Positions 1 through 6,583 are shown, counted from the stretch's first letter. The stretch is 11,980 nucleotides of DNA from Streptomyces katrae (GCF_000966975.1 NZ_JZWV01000675.1:1-11980), one strand, 5' to 3'. Numbers and translations: made by a program. Notes: a model not told the origin generated them from the letters alone.

Positions 1-38
1 GGGTGTGCGGGATCCGGGTGCCGGCGCACGGGCGGGGG

Positions 39-927
39 TCATTCGGGGCGGGCGAAGCGGTGGGCGGCCCAGAGGAGGGCGAGGACCCCGATCGTCAGGA
101 GGACCCCCGCTTCGAGGGCGAGCGGGGGCCGGCTGCCGAACCATTCGACGCCCGTCACGGCCGCCTGGTGCGGCTCGGGACCGCGATGGAGCGGCGCAGC
201 AGGAGCGGCGCAGCAGGTCGACGCCGTAGGCGAGCGGGTTTCCGGCGGCCAGGGTCCGGGCCCAGGCGGGCAGGTTCTCCAGCGGGAAGAAGCCGCCGGA
301 GAGGAACAGCAGCGGCATCATCACCAGGCCGAGCAGCATGTGGAACATCTCGGGGCGGGCCAGGCTCACGGCCAGGGCCAGGGACAGCGCGGTGATGGTG
401 AAGGAGGCCAGCACCATGCCGGCCAGCAGCAGGGCCAGCAGGAGCGGATCGTAGGGCAGGCCGACGGCTCCGGCGAGGGTGAGCAGCACCGCGCCCTGGA
501 CGGCGGCGACCGCGGTGCCCCCGGCGCAGACGCCCAGCAGGAGGGTGGAGCGGCGTACGGGTGCCATCAGCAGTTCGCGCAGGTAGCCGCTCTGCCGGTC
601 GGTGATCAGCCGGATGCCCACCATGATCGCCGGGCCCTGCACCGTCATCATCAGCATGCCGGGGAACAGGTACGTCCGGTAGCCGACGCCCAGCGCCGCC
701 TCGGGGATCAGGGCGGCCAGACCGCCTCCGAGGAGGAAGAGGTAGAGCACCGGCTGGATCAGCATCAGCGCGGTGTGGACGCGCTGGTGCGCCAGGCGCA
801 GCAGATCGCGGTGGACGAGGGCGTGGACGGCGCGCAGTTCGCCGCGCAGGCGGTCGAGCGGCGCGGGCTCGGGGAGGTCGGCGGCGGCCGCGGGGGCTCC
901 CGGGGCCCGCAGGGCGGATGTGGTCAC
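39..927 (-). CDS. lanH: ABC-2 type permease of the lanthipeptide exporter, with a C-terminal frameshift
   Basis: This is the membrane half of an ABC exporter, presumably partnering the ATPase encoded just upstream to move the lanthipeptide out of the cell (VenH-like role). Translation from the GTG at 927, which overlaps the ATPase stop as GTGA, gives a DrrB-like protein. Hydrophobic segments lie around 'ALMLIQPVLYLFLLGGG', 'YLFPGMLMM', 'STLLLGVCAGG', 'LLLALLLAGMVLASFTI' and 'MMPLLFLSGGFFPLENLP'. That frame reaches 'NPLAYGVDLLRRS' and then enters two perfect 14-bp copies (189-202 and 203-216). It continues as low-complexity Arg/Pro sequence with no stop to base 1. The expected last helix ('LALEAGVLLTIGVLALLWAA') and a proper stop at 39-41 are in another frame. 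Removing one base inside the repeat would join them as 'LLRRSAAPLHRGPEPHQ'. Either the gene is mutated or the read has an indel there. The permease identity is firm; the state of the C-terminus is not. Confidence 0.8.
189..216. repeat. Perfect 14-bp tandem repeat at the permease frameshift
   Basis: GAGCGGCGCAGCAG occurs twice in direct tandem at 189-202 and 203-216. The permease reading frame changes at this point. Deleting one whole copy does not restore the downstream frame, because the net change needed is -1 or +2 bases. The repeat is therefore a slippage-prone site, not by itself the full explanation. Confidence 0.9.
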
Positions 928-1988
928 GCTCCCCCCTCGGCGGGCGTCGTCGTGGCGTGCGCCCCGGGGCGTGCGCCGCGGATGCTGCGGCCGGTGTGGT
1001 GGAAGAAGACGTCGTCGAGCGTCGGCGGGGTCGCGGAGGCCGCGTGCACCGGGATGCCGTGGTCCGCCAGGGCGGCGCACAGGCGCGGGATCCAGGAGCC
1101 GCCGTCGGGCACGCGCAGGGCGATCCCCTCGCCGTCCAGCGTCGTAGGGGTCCGCGGCGGGACGGCCCCGCGGACGATCTCGCGCGCCGCCGGGTCGTCC
1201 CCGGTGCGCAGCACGACCCGGTCGTCGCCGATCGCGGCCTTCAGCGCGCGGGGGGTGCCCTGGGCGACCAGGCGGCCGCCGTCGATGATGGCCAGGCGGT
1301 CGCAGTTCTCCGCCTCGCCCAGGTAGTGGGTGGTGACGAACAGGGTGGTGCCCTGGCGGTCGCGGAGGGTGCGCAGGTGCTCCCAGACCTGGGCGCGGGC
1401 GTGCGGGTCGAGTCCCGTGGTCGGCTCGTCGAGGAACAGGATCCGCGGTTCGTGCAGGAGGCCGCGGGCGAGTTCGAGGCGGCGTCGCATGCCGCCGGAG
1501 AGGGTCCGCACCGGGGAGCGCCGCCGGCCGGCCAGCGCGACGGCCTCCAGCGCCTCGGTGGCGCGCCGGCGGGCGTGGCGGCGGCCCATGCCGTAGAGGC
1601 GGGCGTGGATGTGGAGGTTCTGTTCGGCCGTCAGGTCCATGTCCAGGGCGCTGTGCTGGAAGAGCATTCCCACCTGTCGTCGGACCCGGTCCGGCCGGCC
1701 GAGCACGTCGGTGCCGGCCACCGTGGCGCGCCCGGCGGTGGGCCGGGTCAGGGCGCAGAGCAGGGCGATGGTGGTGGATTTCCCCGCGCCGTTGGGGCCG
1801 AGGAAGGCGAAGGTCTCTCCCTGGTGCACGTCCAGGTCGAGGCCGCGCACGGCGTGGGTGGCGGTTCCGTCCGGGCCCGGGTAGCTCTTGGCGAGCCCGC
1901 GCGTGCTGATGGCGTACGCCGTCCCCGGGTCCGAGGGGGCGGCGGCCGTGGCCGGTCCGGGGGCGTCGTCGCGGGCGTGTGGCTGCAT
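924..1988 (-). CDS. lanT: ABC transporter ATP-binding protein of the lanthipeptide exporter (DrrA-like)
   Basis: This 354-residue ATPase energises export, most likely of the lanthipeptide made by the upstream genes. Visible motifs are Walker A GPNGAGKST (64-72), Q-loop around Q111, signature LSGGM (163-167), Walker B ILFLDE (183-188), D-loop GLDP and switch His221 (VTTH). A C-terminal extension with 'TLDDVFFHHTGRSIRG' is typical of DrrA/CcmA-type exporters of drugs and peptides. The ATG at 1988 has a GAGGA Shine-Dalgarno-like element about 8-9 bases upstream. The stop overlaps the permease GTG by four bases, indicating translational coupling. It is separated from lanA by 291 bp containing two strong hairpins, so it may be read at a lower level than lanA or from its own promoter. 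It is a half-transporter ATPase with no peptidase C39 domain, so unlike class II LanT proteins it cannot remove the leader. The symbol follows the VenT naming. Confidence 0.93.
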   Translation of the reverse strand: MQPHARDDAPGPATAAAPSDPGTAYAISTRGLAKSYPGPDGTATHAVRGLDLDVHQGETFAFLGPNGAGKSTTIALLCALTRPTAGRATVAGTDVLGRPDRVRRQVGMLFQHSALDMDLTAEQNLHIHARLYGMGRRHARRRATEALEAVALAGRRRSPVRTLSGGMRRRLELARGLLHEPRILFLDEPTTGLDPHARAQVWEHLRTLRDRQGTTLFVTTHYLGEAENCDRLAIIDGGRLVAQGTPRALKAAIGDDRVVLRTGDDPAAREIVRGAVPPRTPTTLDGEGIALRVPDGGSWIPRLCAALADHGIPVHAASATPPTLDDVFFHHTGRSIRGARPGAHATTTPAEGGA

Positions 1989-2036
1989 GGGCGGTGTCCT
2001 CGTCTGCGGTGCGTGGTCTGCGGACTCGGGCGGGTG

Positions 2037-2074
2037 GCGGGGCCGGGCACGGCATCGGCCGTGCCCGGCCCCGC
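2037..2074 (-). terminator. Perfect 17-bp stem hairpin between lanA and lanT
   Basis: The arms GCGGGGCCGGGCACGGC (2037-2053) and its exact complement (2058-2074) enclose the loop ATCG. On the minus transcript this lies about 205 bases after the lanA stop and 48 bases before the ATPase start. There is no T-run, as is usual for Streptomyces terminators. It could be a terminator or attenuator giving more lanA than transporter mRNA, or a 3' stabiliser of the lanA transcript. Confidence 0.72.
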
Positions 2075-2161
2075 TGGGGAGCGGTGCGTGCTCCGGCCGG
2101 CGGCGCCTCGGTGGCGGCCGTCGGCCGGAGGTCCTCAGGGCCTCATCGCCCCGGTTCCCCG

Positions 2162-2192
2162 CGGGCGGGCGGTACGGGGTTCCGCCCGCCCG
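2162..2192 (-). terminator. 11-bp stem hairpin downstream of lanA
   Basis: The arms CGGGCGGGCGG (2162-2172) and CCGCCCGCCCG (2182-2192) are perfectly complementary around a 9-base loop. It is the first strong structure after the lanA stop (about 88 bases away) and stands in series with the 17-bp hairpin at 2037-2074. Apart from these two hairpins, the 291 bp between lanA and lanT show no convincing coding sequence. Confidence 0.6.
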
Positions 2193-2279
2193 TGGGGGCC
2201 GTGGGCCCGGTGCCCCGTCGACACTGTGCTCGTCGCCGGTGCGGCCGGGCGGTGGCGGGGGCGAGGCCGCCGTGCTCGG

Positions 2280-2435
2280 TCAGGCGCAGCTGACGCCCAC
2301 ACAGACGGTGTTGAGGATGGTCAGGATGCCGACGCAGACGCAGGTGTCGGCGAAGCCGGCCCCGTCGGCGCCGACCGGGTCGGTCTCGGGAAGGGCGTGC
2401 AGGTGAGCCAGCAGTTCGAAGTCGCGGGTCTCCAT
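2280..2435 (-). CDS. lanA: Class IV lanthipeptide precursor, venezuelin-like
   Basis: This 51-residue ribosomal precursor is modified by LanL: Ser/Thr in the core are phosphorylated, eliminated and joined to Cys as (methyl)lanthionine. The leader (about 1-28) contains 'FELLAHLHALPETDPVG', which I recall as almost the same as the VenA leader of venezuelin in Streptomyces venezuelae. The core has Thr31, Thr39, Thr43, Ser49 and Cys32, Cys34, Cys45, Cys50 ('DTCVCVG' to 'NTVCVGVSCA'). These are four dehydratable residues and four cysteines at the same spacing as venezuelin. Remembered differences are mostly Ile/Val/Leu exchanges, Val33 in place of Glu, and Asp30 in place of Ala. The ATG at 2435 is preceded by AGAAGGAGAAAGCC, a strong RBS. 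The gene is 60 bp after lanL. The cleavage point cannot be seen, and no peptidase gene is in the window. Confidence 0.93.
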   Translation of the reverse strand: METRDFELLAHLHALPETDPVGADGAGFADTCVCVGILTILNTVCVGVSCA

Positions 2436-2445
2436 GGCTTTCTCC

Positions 2446-2479
2446 TTCTCTGTGGGTGTGCGTTCTCTGTGGGTGTGCG
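2446..2479 (-). repeat. Perfect 17-bp tandem repeat in the lanL-lanA spacer, just before the lanA RBS
   Basis: TTCTCTGTGGGTGTGCG occurs twice back to back (2446-2462 and 2463-2479). On the mRNA this reads as two copies of CGCACACCCACAGAGAA directly followed by GGAGAAAGCC and the lanA ATG. The stretch is CA-rich and G-poor and should be unstructured, unlike its surroundings. A role in keeping the precursor RBS open is possible but inferred. Confidence 0.9.
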
Positions 2480-2495
2480 GCAGGTTCGCTGCCGC
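2477..2495 (-). other. 7-bp stem hairpin directly after the lanL stop
   Basis: GCGGCAG (2477-2483) and CTGCCGC (2489-2495) pair around a 5-base loop. The structure abuts the lanL TGA (2496-2498) and slightly overlaps the 17-bp tandem repeat that precedes lanA. It could mark the 5' end of a processed lanA mRNA or act as a weak intergenic attenuator. The structure is seen; the role is inferred. Confidence 0.5.
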
Positions 2496-5156
2496 TCAGC
2501 CCGGCTGCTGGATGGTCCAGAGCCGGGAGTCCTTGTGGCGGGTCCTCAGGAGGAACGCGAGGATGCCCGCGCTGCCGTCGCTCCAGCCCGTCGAGACGTC
2601 CCCGTATTCGGTGGGGAAGACGACGTGGCTTCCGCGGTGGGCCCGTTCGGCGGTGATGAGGCGGGCCAGGTCCTCGGCCGTGGCGTGGTGGGCGGGGTCG
2701 CCGGTGGCCGTGGCCAGGTCGAGGAGGAAGTCTCCGTTTCCCGCCAGTCCGTGGCACTGGCCGAGGGGGGCGCGGGGGGCGCGCTCCGCGACGGCCCGGC
2801 CGGCGGCGCGGGCCAGTTCACCGAAGCGCTCGTCCCCGGTGGCCCGCCACAGCCGGACCAGGAAGGTGCCGATGCCCGCGGCGCCGTGGCACCAGTAGGG
2901 CGCCGTGGGCACGTCACCGGCCTGCGTCGGCCACTGGGCCGCCCCGCCGACCCGCACCACTGCCGCGACCAGCTCCTCACCGGCCGCCAGGGCCAGGTCG
3001 AGGTAGTCCCGGCGGTCCGTGACGGCCGCGGCTTCGAGGAGGAAGTATCCGATGCCGGACGTTCCGTGGGCGAAGCCGAGGTAGCGTTTGCCGGCCTCGG
3101 TGGCGACGGCGGATTCCGCCGGTACGGGCCAGCTCACGCCGTTCGGCGCGGGCCGTGCCTCGGCGGCCAGCCGGTCGGCGGCCTCGGTGACGAGGTCGGC
3201 GAACCGGGGGTCGCCGGTGCGGTGCCACAGGTGGGCGGCCGCCAGTCCGCTGCCGGCCCGGCCGTGGGTGATGTCGTGGCTGGGCGTGGGCTGCTGCGGG
3301 GCCAGGGCCAGGGCCATCGCGTGGTCGCGGAGGGCGCGGTCGTCGACGGCGCGTGCGGCCTCGTACAGGGCCCAGGCCGTCCCGCGTCCGCCGAAGTGCA
3401 GGCCGGGGCGGGCGGAGCGGGTGTCCGTCCGGTCCGCGATCCAGTGGCCCGCGGTGGATATGACCTCCGGGAGGCGCGGGTCGCCGGTGAGCCGGAAGTA
3501 CCGGGTCAGGACGGCCAGTACGCCGGCCGCGCCCTGCTGGACCGTACAGGGGTCCGTCTCTCCGGCCTTGGTGGACACGGGCCACAGCCGCGGCGCGTCC
3601 TTCGGGGCCATCGTGTCGACGAGGTGGTTCACGATGCCCTCCACCGTGGCCGCCATCACGTCGGGCGGCGGGGTGGCGGCCGGGCGCGGGGGGCTCGTCC
3701 TGTCCGCCGCGCGCAGGACCGCGCGGGCGGCCGCCGGGTCCCAGCGGTCGGCCGGGTCGTCCCTCATCAGTCCGAGGATCATGTCGGGAAGGCCGTCGGG
3801 CAGGGGGTGCCCGGCGCCGGCGGCGGCCAGCCATGCGGCGAGGCGCTGGTCGGCGGGGCGGGTGGCGGGCTCCTCGGGCAGCAGGTGGGGGACCTTGCCC
3901 ATGAGGACGAGGCACGCGGTGGCGCCGAGGCTGTAGTAGTCGGCCGTCGGGGAGACGGGGGCGTCCGCCAGGCGTTCGGGGGCGCTGTACCCGGGGGTGC
4001 CCACGGTGGTCGGGAGGGGGGTGTCGCCCTTGAGGACGGCGAGTTCGAGGTCGATGAGGCGCAGTTCGCCGTCGGGGCGCACCATGATGTTGCCGGGGGT
4101 GAAGTCCCGTAGGACGCAGCCGTGCGCGTGGGCCGCGGCGACGAGGTCGATCAGCCGGCCGACCTGGGTGAGGGCGTCGGCGCGGTAGCGTTCGGCGCCG
4201 ACGTCGCGGAAGTGTTCGGCGACCCAGGTGCGCAGGGGGACGCCCGGTATCTCCTCCTGGGCGAGGAACAGGTGCCCGGCGTGTTCGAACACGGCGAGGG
4301 GTTCCGGTGCCAGGCCGGTGCCGCCGAGCTCCTCCAGGGCCCGTGCCTCGGCGCGCAGCCAGTCGCGGACGTCGCGGCCCGACGCGTCGGTCTCCACGTG
4401 CGGGCGGGCCTCCTTGATGACCACCGGCGCGCCCGTGGTGACGTCCGTGCCCCGGTAGACGCCGCCCTTGTTGGTGTACCGGATCGCCTCCTTGACCGCG
4501 AAGCGGCCGCCGAGCAGGACCGGGTCCTTCGCCGCCTCCTCCGCCGGGCGCGGGGCGGGCAGCGTGGCGGGGAAGGGGCTGACCGCCCAGGCCGGGGGTG
4601 CGTACTGGCCGGTGCGCACGTCCTCGACGGGGTTTCCGTCGGGGTCCTCGATGTACCAGACCAGCAGTCCCTCCTCGGAGAGCCTGCGGCGGCCGACGAA
4701 GGCGCCGTAGCGGTAGTGGACCAGGCTGTTCACGGCGTAGGGCTGGTCAGAGAGGATGCGGGGGCCGTCGAGCCCGGCGGTGGCCGTGTGCAGTGCCAGG
4801 GCCAGCCGGGCCGCGTCGGTGTCGGAGCGCGGGTAGACGGTGATGAACTTGCCCGAGCTCCCCCGGGGTGTGGCTCGGGTGTTGAGTGCGCCGACCTGCT
4901 CGAGGGAGCGGGCGAACTTGAAGGCCGACGCGTCCCGCAGCAGGACGTCCAGGGCCCGGGTGAGGACCTTCGGCGCGGAGGCGGCCGTCGCCGAGACGTG
5001 GAGTTTCCAGCCCTGGGCGCGCGGTGTCGCGGACCGGGGCGTGAGGCGGCACCACATGTCGTCCGTGTCGGTGGTCCAACGCGCGGCCCCGCCCGTGGAG
5101 TCGATGGCCTGTCGGAGGAGTTCTTCGAGGTCGGCTTCGGTTGCGTGGCTGGTCAT
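2496..5156 (-). CDS. lanL: Class IV lanthionine synthetase (lyase-kinase-cyclase)
   Basis: This 886-residue cytoplasmic enzyme converts LanA to the lanthipeptide. The N-terminal OspF/SpvC-like phospho-Ser/Thr lyase (about 1-200) shows 'KLHVS' (K51, H53), 'FKFARS' (K80) and 'GKFITVYP' (K103). The kinase (about 213-485) has a VIKE lysine (K248), catalytic 'LRDFTPGN' (D351, N356), DLE (369-371) in place of DFG, and an APE motif (392-394). The LanC cyclase (about 500-875) shows repeated GxxG motifs, 'WCHG' (C755) and 'CHG' (C801, H802). These complete the zinc site, which class III LanKC cyclases lack, so this is class IV like VenL. The ATG at 5156 is chosen because AGAGGG lies six bases upstream and the lyase domain begins there. 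The open frame continues upstream to 5474, but that stretch has lower GC and rare codons (TTA, ATA, CTA, AGA) and is judged non-coding. It probably starts the operon lanLATH. Confidence 0.95.
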   Translation of the reverse strand: MTSHATEADLEELLRQAIDSTGGAARWTTDTDDMWCRLTPRSATPRAQGWKLHVSATAASAPKVLTRALDVLLRDASAFKFARSLEQVGALNTRATPRGSSGKFITVYPRSDTDAARLALALHTATAGLDGPRILSDQPYAVNSLVHYRYGAFVGRRRLSEEGLLVWYIEDPDGNPVEDVRTGQYAPPAWAVSPFPATLPAPRPAEEAAKDPVLLGGRFAVKEAIRYTNKGGVYRGTDVTTGAPVVIKEARPHVETDASGRDVRDWLRAEARALEELGGTGLAPEPLAVFEHAGHLFLAQEEIPGVPLRTWVAEHFRDVGAERYRADALTQVGRLIDLVAAAHAHGCVLRDFTPGNIMVRPDGELRLIDLELAVLKGDTPLPTTVGTPGYSAPERLADAPVSPTADYYSLGATACLVLMGKVPHLLPEEPATRPADQRLAAWLAAAGAGHPLPDGLPDMILGLMRDDPADRWDPAAARAVLRAADRTSPPRPAATPPPDVMAATVEGIVNHLVDTMAPKDAPRLWPVSTKAGETDPCTVQQGAAGVLAVLTRYFRLTGDPRLPEVISTAGHWIADRTDTRSARPGLHFGGRGTAWALYEAARAVDDRALRDHAMALALAPQQPTPSHDITHGRAGSGLAAAHLWHRTGDPRFADLVTEAADRLAAEARPAPNGVSWPVPAESAVATEAGKRYLGFAHGTSGIGYFLLEAAAVTDRRDYLDLALAAGEELVAAVVRVGGAAQWPTQAGDVPTAPYWCHGAAGIGTFLVRLWRATGDERFGELARAAGRAVAERAPRAPLGQCHGLAGNGDFLLDLATATGDPAHHATAEDLARLITAERAHRGSHVVFPTEYGDVSTGWSDGSAGILAFLLRTRHKDSRLWTIQQPG

Positions 5157-5276
5157 GACCGTCCCTCTCAACGGCGGGGGCCGCTGGTTGGAATATGCCT
5201 TCGGTAAGGAAGAACGTACAGCCGGGGTTCTGAGGAAGTCACTTGGATTCGGCGAGCGCACGGTGTTGTTGAAAGG

Positions 5277-5294
5277 CCGGCTGGTGTCAACCGG
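5277..5294 (-). promoter_or_regulatory. Imperfect palindrome overlapping a TTGACA -35-like hexamer upstream of lanL
   Basis: On the lanL strand the sequence is CCGGTTG-ACAC-CAGCCGG, with 6 of 7 arm positions complementary. It contains TTGACA (5290 to 5285), about 128 bases before the lanL ATG. A matching TAnnnT -10 element at 16-18 bp spacing is not visible. It is a candidate operator only. Confidence 0.3.
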
Positions 5295-5359
5295 AGCGGA
5301 AAGGAAGTGCGTGGATAGTGCGCGCGGTGGTAATTCACCGGCGGCCGTTCGGTGTTGTT

Positions 5360-5376
5360 CCTGGAGGGTCTCCAGG
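5360..5376. promoter_or_regulatory. Perfect 7-bp inverted repeat in the lanL upstream region
   Basis: CCTGGAG and CTCCAGG flank the loop GGT. Nineteen bases further lies the perfect 10-bp palindrome CTTTCGAAAG (5395-5404). Both lie 200-250 bp upstream of lanL and could be regulator sites or small RNA stems. Nothing else supports a function. Confidence 0.3.
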
Positions 5377-5687
5377 GAATGGAAAAGCCATCCGCTTTCG
5401 AAAGGATTTCCGGAATCGAGACGAACGGTCCGGCTTTCGCGGGCCGGGAGGGACGCTATCAGCGCGTCGCTCACCGTTCACAGCCTTCCCGGTACACCGG
5501 CTGCGGTGAAGAGTTCGATTCCGCCAGAGAGCGACCTGCCACGGAACGCGACGCGGGACCCCGTCATGATTTGCGATCAGGCGCCTGAGCTGTATGCGGC
5601 CGAGAGACGTTGAAGCGTCAACCACGGGGTGCCCGCGCCCCGGAATAGGCTCAAACCGTGAGCGGACCGTTCCGGGGCCGGCGGGCG

Positions 5688-6365
5688 TCAGCGGGGACCG
5701 GAGAGGCCGGAGCGCTCCAGCGCGCGCAGCACGGCCTCCCGGTCAGCCGCCGTGTGGTCGTCGGCGCAGTCGGCGAGCACCGCCTCGATCTCGCGGGCGC
5801 CGAGGCGGTGGGCCTCCGCCGCGGCCAGGAGCCCTAGCGCACGCTCCCGGGGAACGCCCCGGTCGGCGTACACCAGCAGGTCCAGAGCCTTCTCGCGCAC
5901 CGCGAAGCGGCTCATTCCGCAGTCGAGGCCGTCGTCGGCCAGCCCGTCGGGGTAGGGCGCGCGGGCCCAGGCGCCGTCCTCGTACCAGTAGACGCAGCCC
6001 AGTTCCCAGCCTTCCAGGAGCCCCCGCAAGCGCTGGAACGGCAGCCAGTCCGGCGCCTGCGCCAGCATGTCGATCGTTGGCTCGTGCCATTTGACGGCGC
6101 TGGACTCGTCCTCGCCGTAGAGGACGTAGCGGCCCCGGCCCATCGGCGCGAGGGTCCACCAGGTGCAGCCGCAGTCGTCGAGGTGCAGGCCCTCTTCGTC
6201 GATCCAGGTGCCGGTCCGGTGGACGCGGGGCGTCCGCTCCCCCTCCTCCCCGGCCTCCAGGACGGCGGCCAGGGCCCAGCGGGCCCACAGCAGTTCGGCC
6301 GCCGGCAGGTCCTCGGGCCGACCGGGCCTCTCGATCCCCATGCGGTACCACTCCTCGTTCCCCAT
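5688..6365 (-). CDS. Hypothetical protein with a duplicated start region
   Basis: I do not recognise this protein. Starting at the ATG at 6365 it has 225 residues; starting at the ATG at 6341 it has 217. It is acidic and tryptophan-rich ('CGCTWWTLAPMGRGRYVLYGEDES', 'YWYEDGAWARAPYPDG') and ends in a predicted all-alpha stretch ('ALGLLAAAEAHRLGAREIEAVLADCADDH'). There is no signal peptide or membrane segment, so it is probably cytosolic. This kind of Trp/acid-rich, single-domain actinobacterial protein is often found beside immunity-like genes, but no family can be named. Both candidate ATGs are preceded by GAGGAG at nine bases because a 24-bp unit is duplicated. A further in-frame ATG at 6404 has no RBS. 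The frame is supported by codon bias. It is followed by the 531-bp gap before lanL and is probably not part of the lanthipeptide operon. Confidence 0.75.
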   Translation of the reverse strand: MGNEEWYRMGIERPGRPEDLPAAELLWARWALAAVLEAGEEGERTPRVHRTGTWIDEEGLHLDDCGCTWWTLAPMGRGRYVLYGEDESSAVKWHEPTIDMLAQAPDWLPFQRLRGLLEGWELGCVYWYEDGAWARAPYPDGLADDGLDCGMSRFAVREKALDLLVYADRGVPRERALGLLAAAEAHRLGAREIEAVLADCADDHTAADREAVLRALERSGLSGPR

Positions 6366-6384
6366 GCGGTACCACTCCTCGTTC
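6337..6384 (-). repeat. Perfect 24-bp tandem duplication copying an RBS and start codon
   Basis: The 24 bases at 6337-6360 recur exactly at 6361-6384. On the gene strand each unit carries GAACGAGGAG, a nine-base spacer and ATG, so it duplicates a complete translation start. Because 24 is a multiple of three the two ATGs are in frame, and initiation at the upstream one adds eight residues (MGNEEWYR) before the second Met. Confidence 0.93.
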
Positions 6385-6482
6385 CTCGCACCGTGACCGT
6401 CCATGATCGCAGGCCGGGGCGAGGTCCTGGTTCCGAGGTCTCCCGAAAACCTCGACGGCCGTCTCGGCGCGGTGGTCAGGGG

Positions 6483-6500
6483 GTGGTCCGAGTGGTCCGA
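6483..6500. repeat. 9-bp tandem repeat in the 6366-6583 intergenic stretch
   Basis: GTGGTCCGA is present twice in tandem (6483-6491 and 6492-6500), preceded by a related GTGGTCAGG. It lies 120-135 bp upstream of the duplicated start of the 5688-6365 gene, in an otherwise gene-free 218-bp stretch where that gene's promoter should be. It could be direct-repeat operator half-sites or simple slippage. Confidence 0.5.
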
Positions 6501-6583
6501 CACCTGCCGCATGGCGCCGCCACCTCGGCGACACCACACCCTGTTCGGCTCCTTGCGCCTGATCCGAGGGGCTGGCGGAGGGG

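Larger units (their letters stand above)
5157..5687. other. Long gene-free region upstream of lanL with several palindromes
   Basis: These 531 bp between the stop of the 5688 gene and the lanL ATG have clearly lower GC than the flanks, and no open frame here shows Streptomyces codon bias. The lanL promoter must lie here unless lanL is read through from upstream. Visible elements include an imperfect palindrome over a TTGACA (5277-5294), CCTGGAG-GGT-CTCCAGG (5360-5376), CTTTCGAAAG (5395-5404) and GTTGA-AGCG-TCAAC (5609-5622). I found no convincing -35/-10 pair facing lanL. Confidence 0.6.

Noticed and set aside
340..1326. A 328-codon plus-strand ORF rich in Gln and His
   Set aside because: It is antisense to the permease and ATPase; the Gln/His-rich make-up is typical of the complement of Leu/Val-rich membrane protein codons.
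918..4112. A 1064-codon plus-strand ORF through the lanthipeptide genes
   Set aside because: It is antisense to lanT, lanA and most of lanL, whose motifs are unmistakable. The long open frame is a by-product of high GC, and its product is Gly/Arg/Ala/Val low-complexity sequence.
2496..5156. Class III (LanKC) assignment of the synthetase
   Set aside because: The zinc ligands C755, C801 and H802 are all present and the precursor is VenA-like, which both point to class IV.
5157..5474. A 106-residue N-terminal extension of LanL up to 5474
   Set aside because: The stretch is open but lower in GC and uses TTA, ATA, CTA and AGA codons, unlike the gene. The ATG at 5156 has its own RBS and begins where the lyase domain starts.
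5646..5837. TAGGCT six bases before a plus-strand GTG (5658), suggesting a leaderless 59-codon gene
   Set aside because: The ORF is antisense to the end of the 5688-6365 gene, its product is low-complexity, and no -35 at suitable spacing is present.
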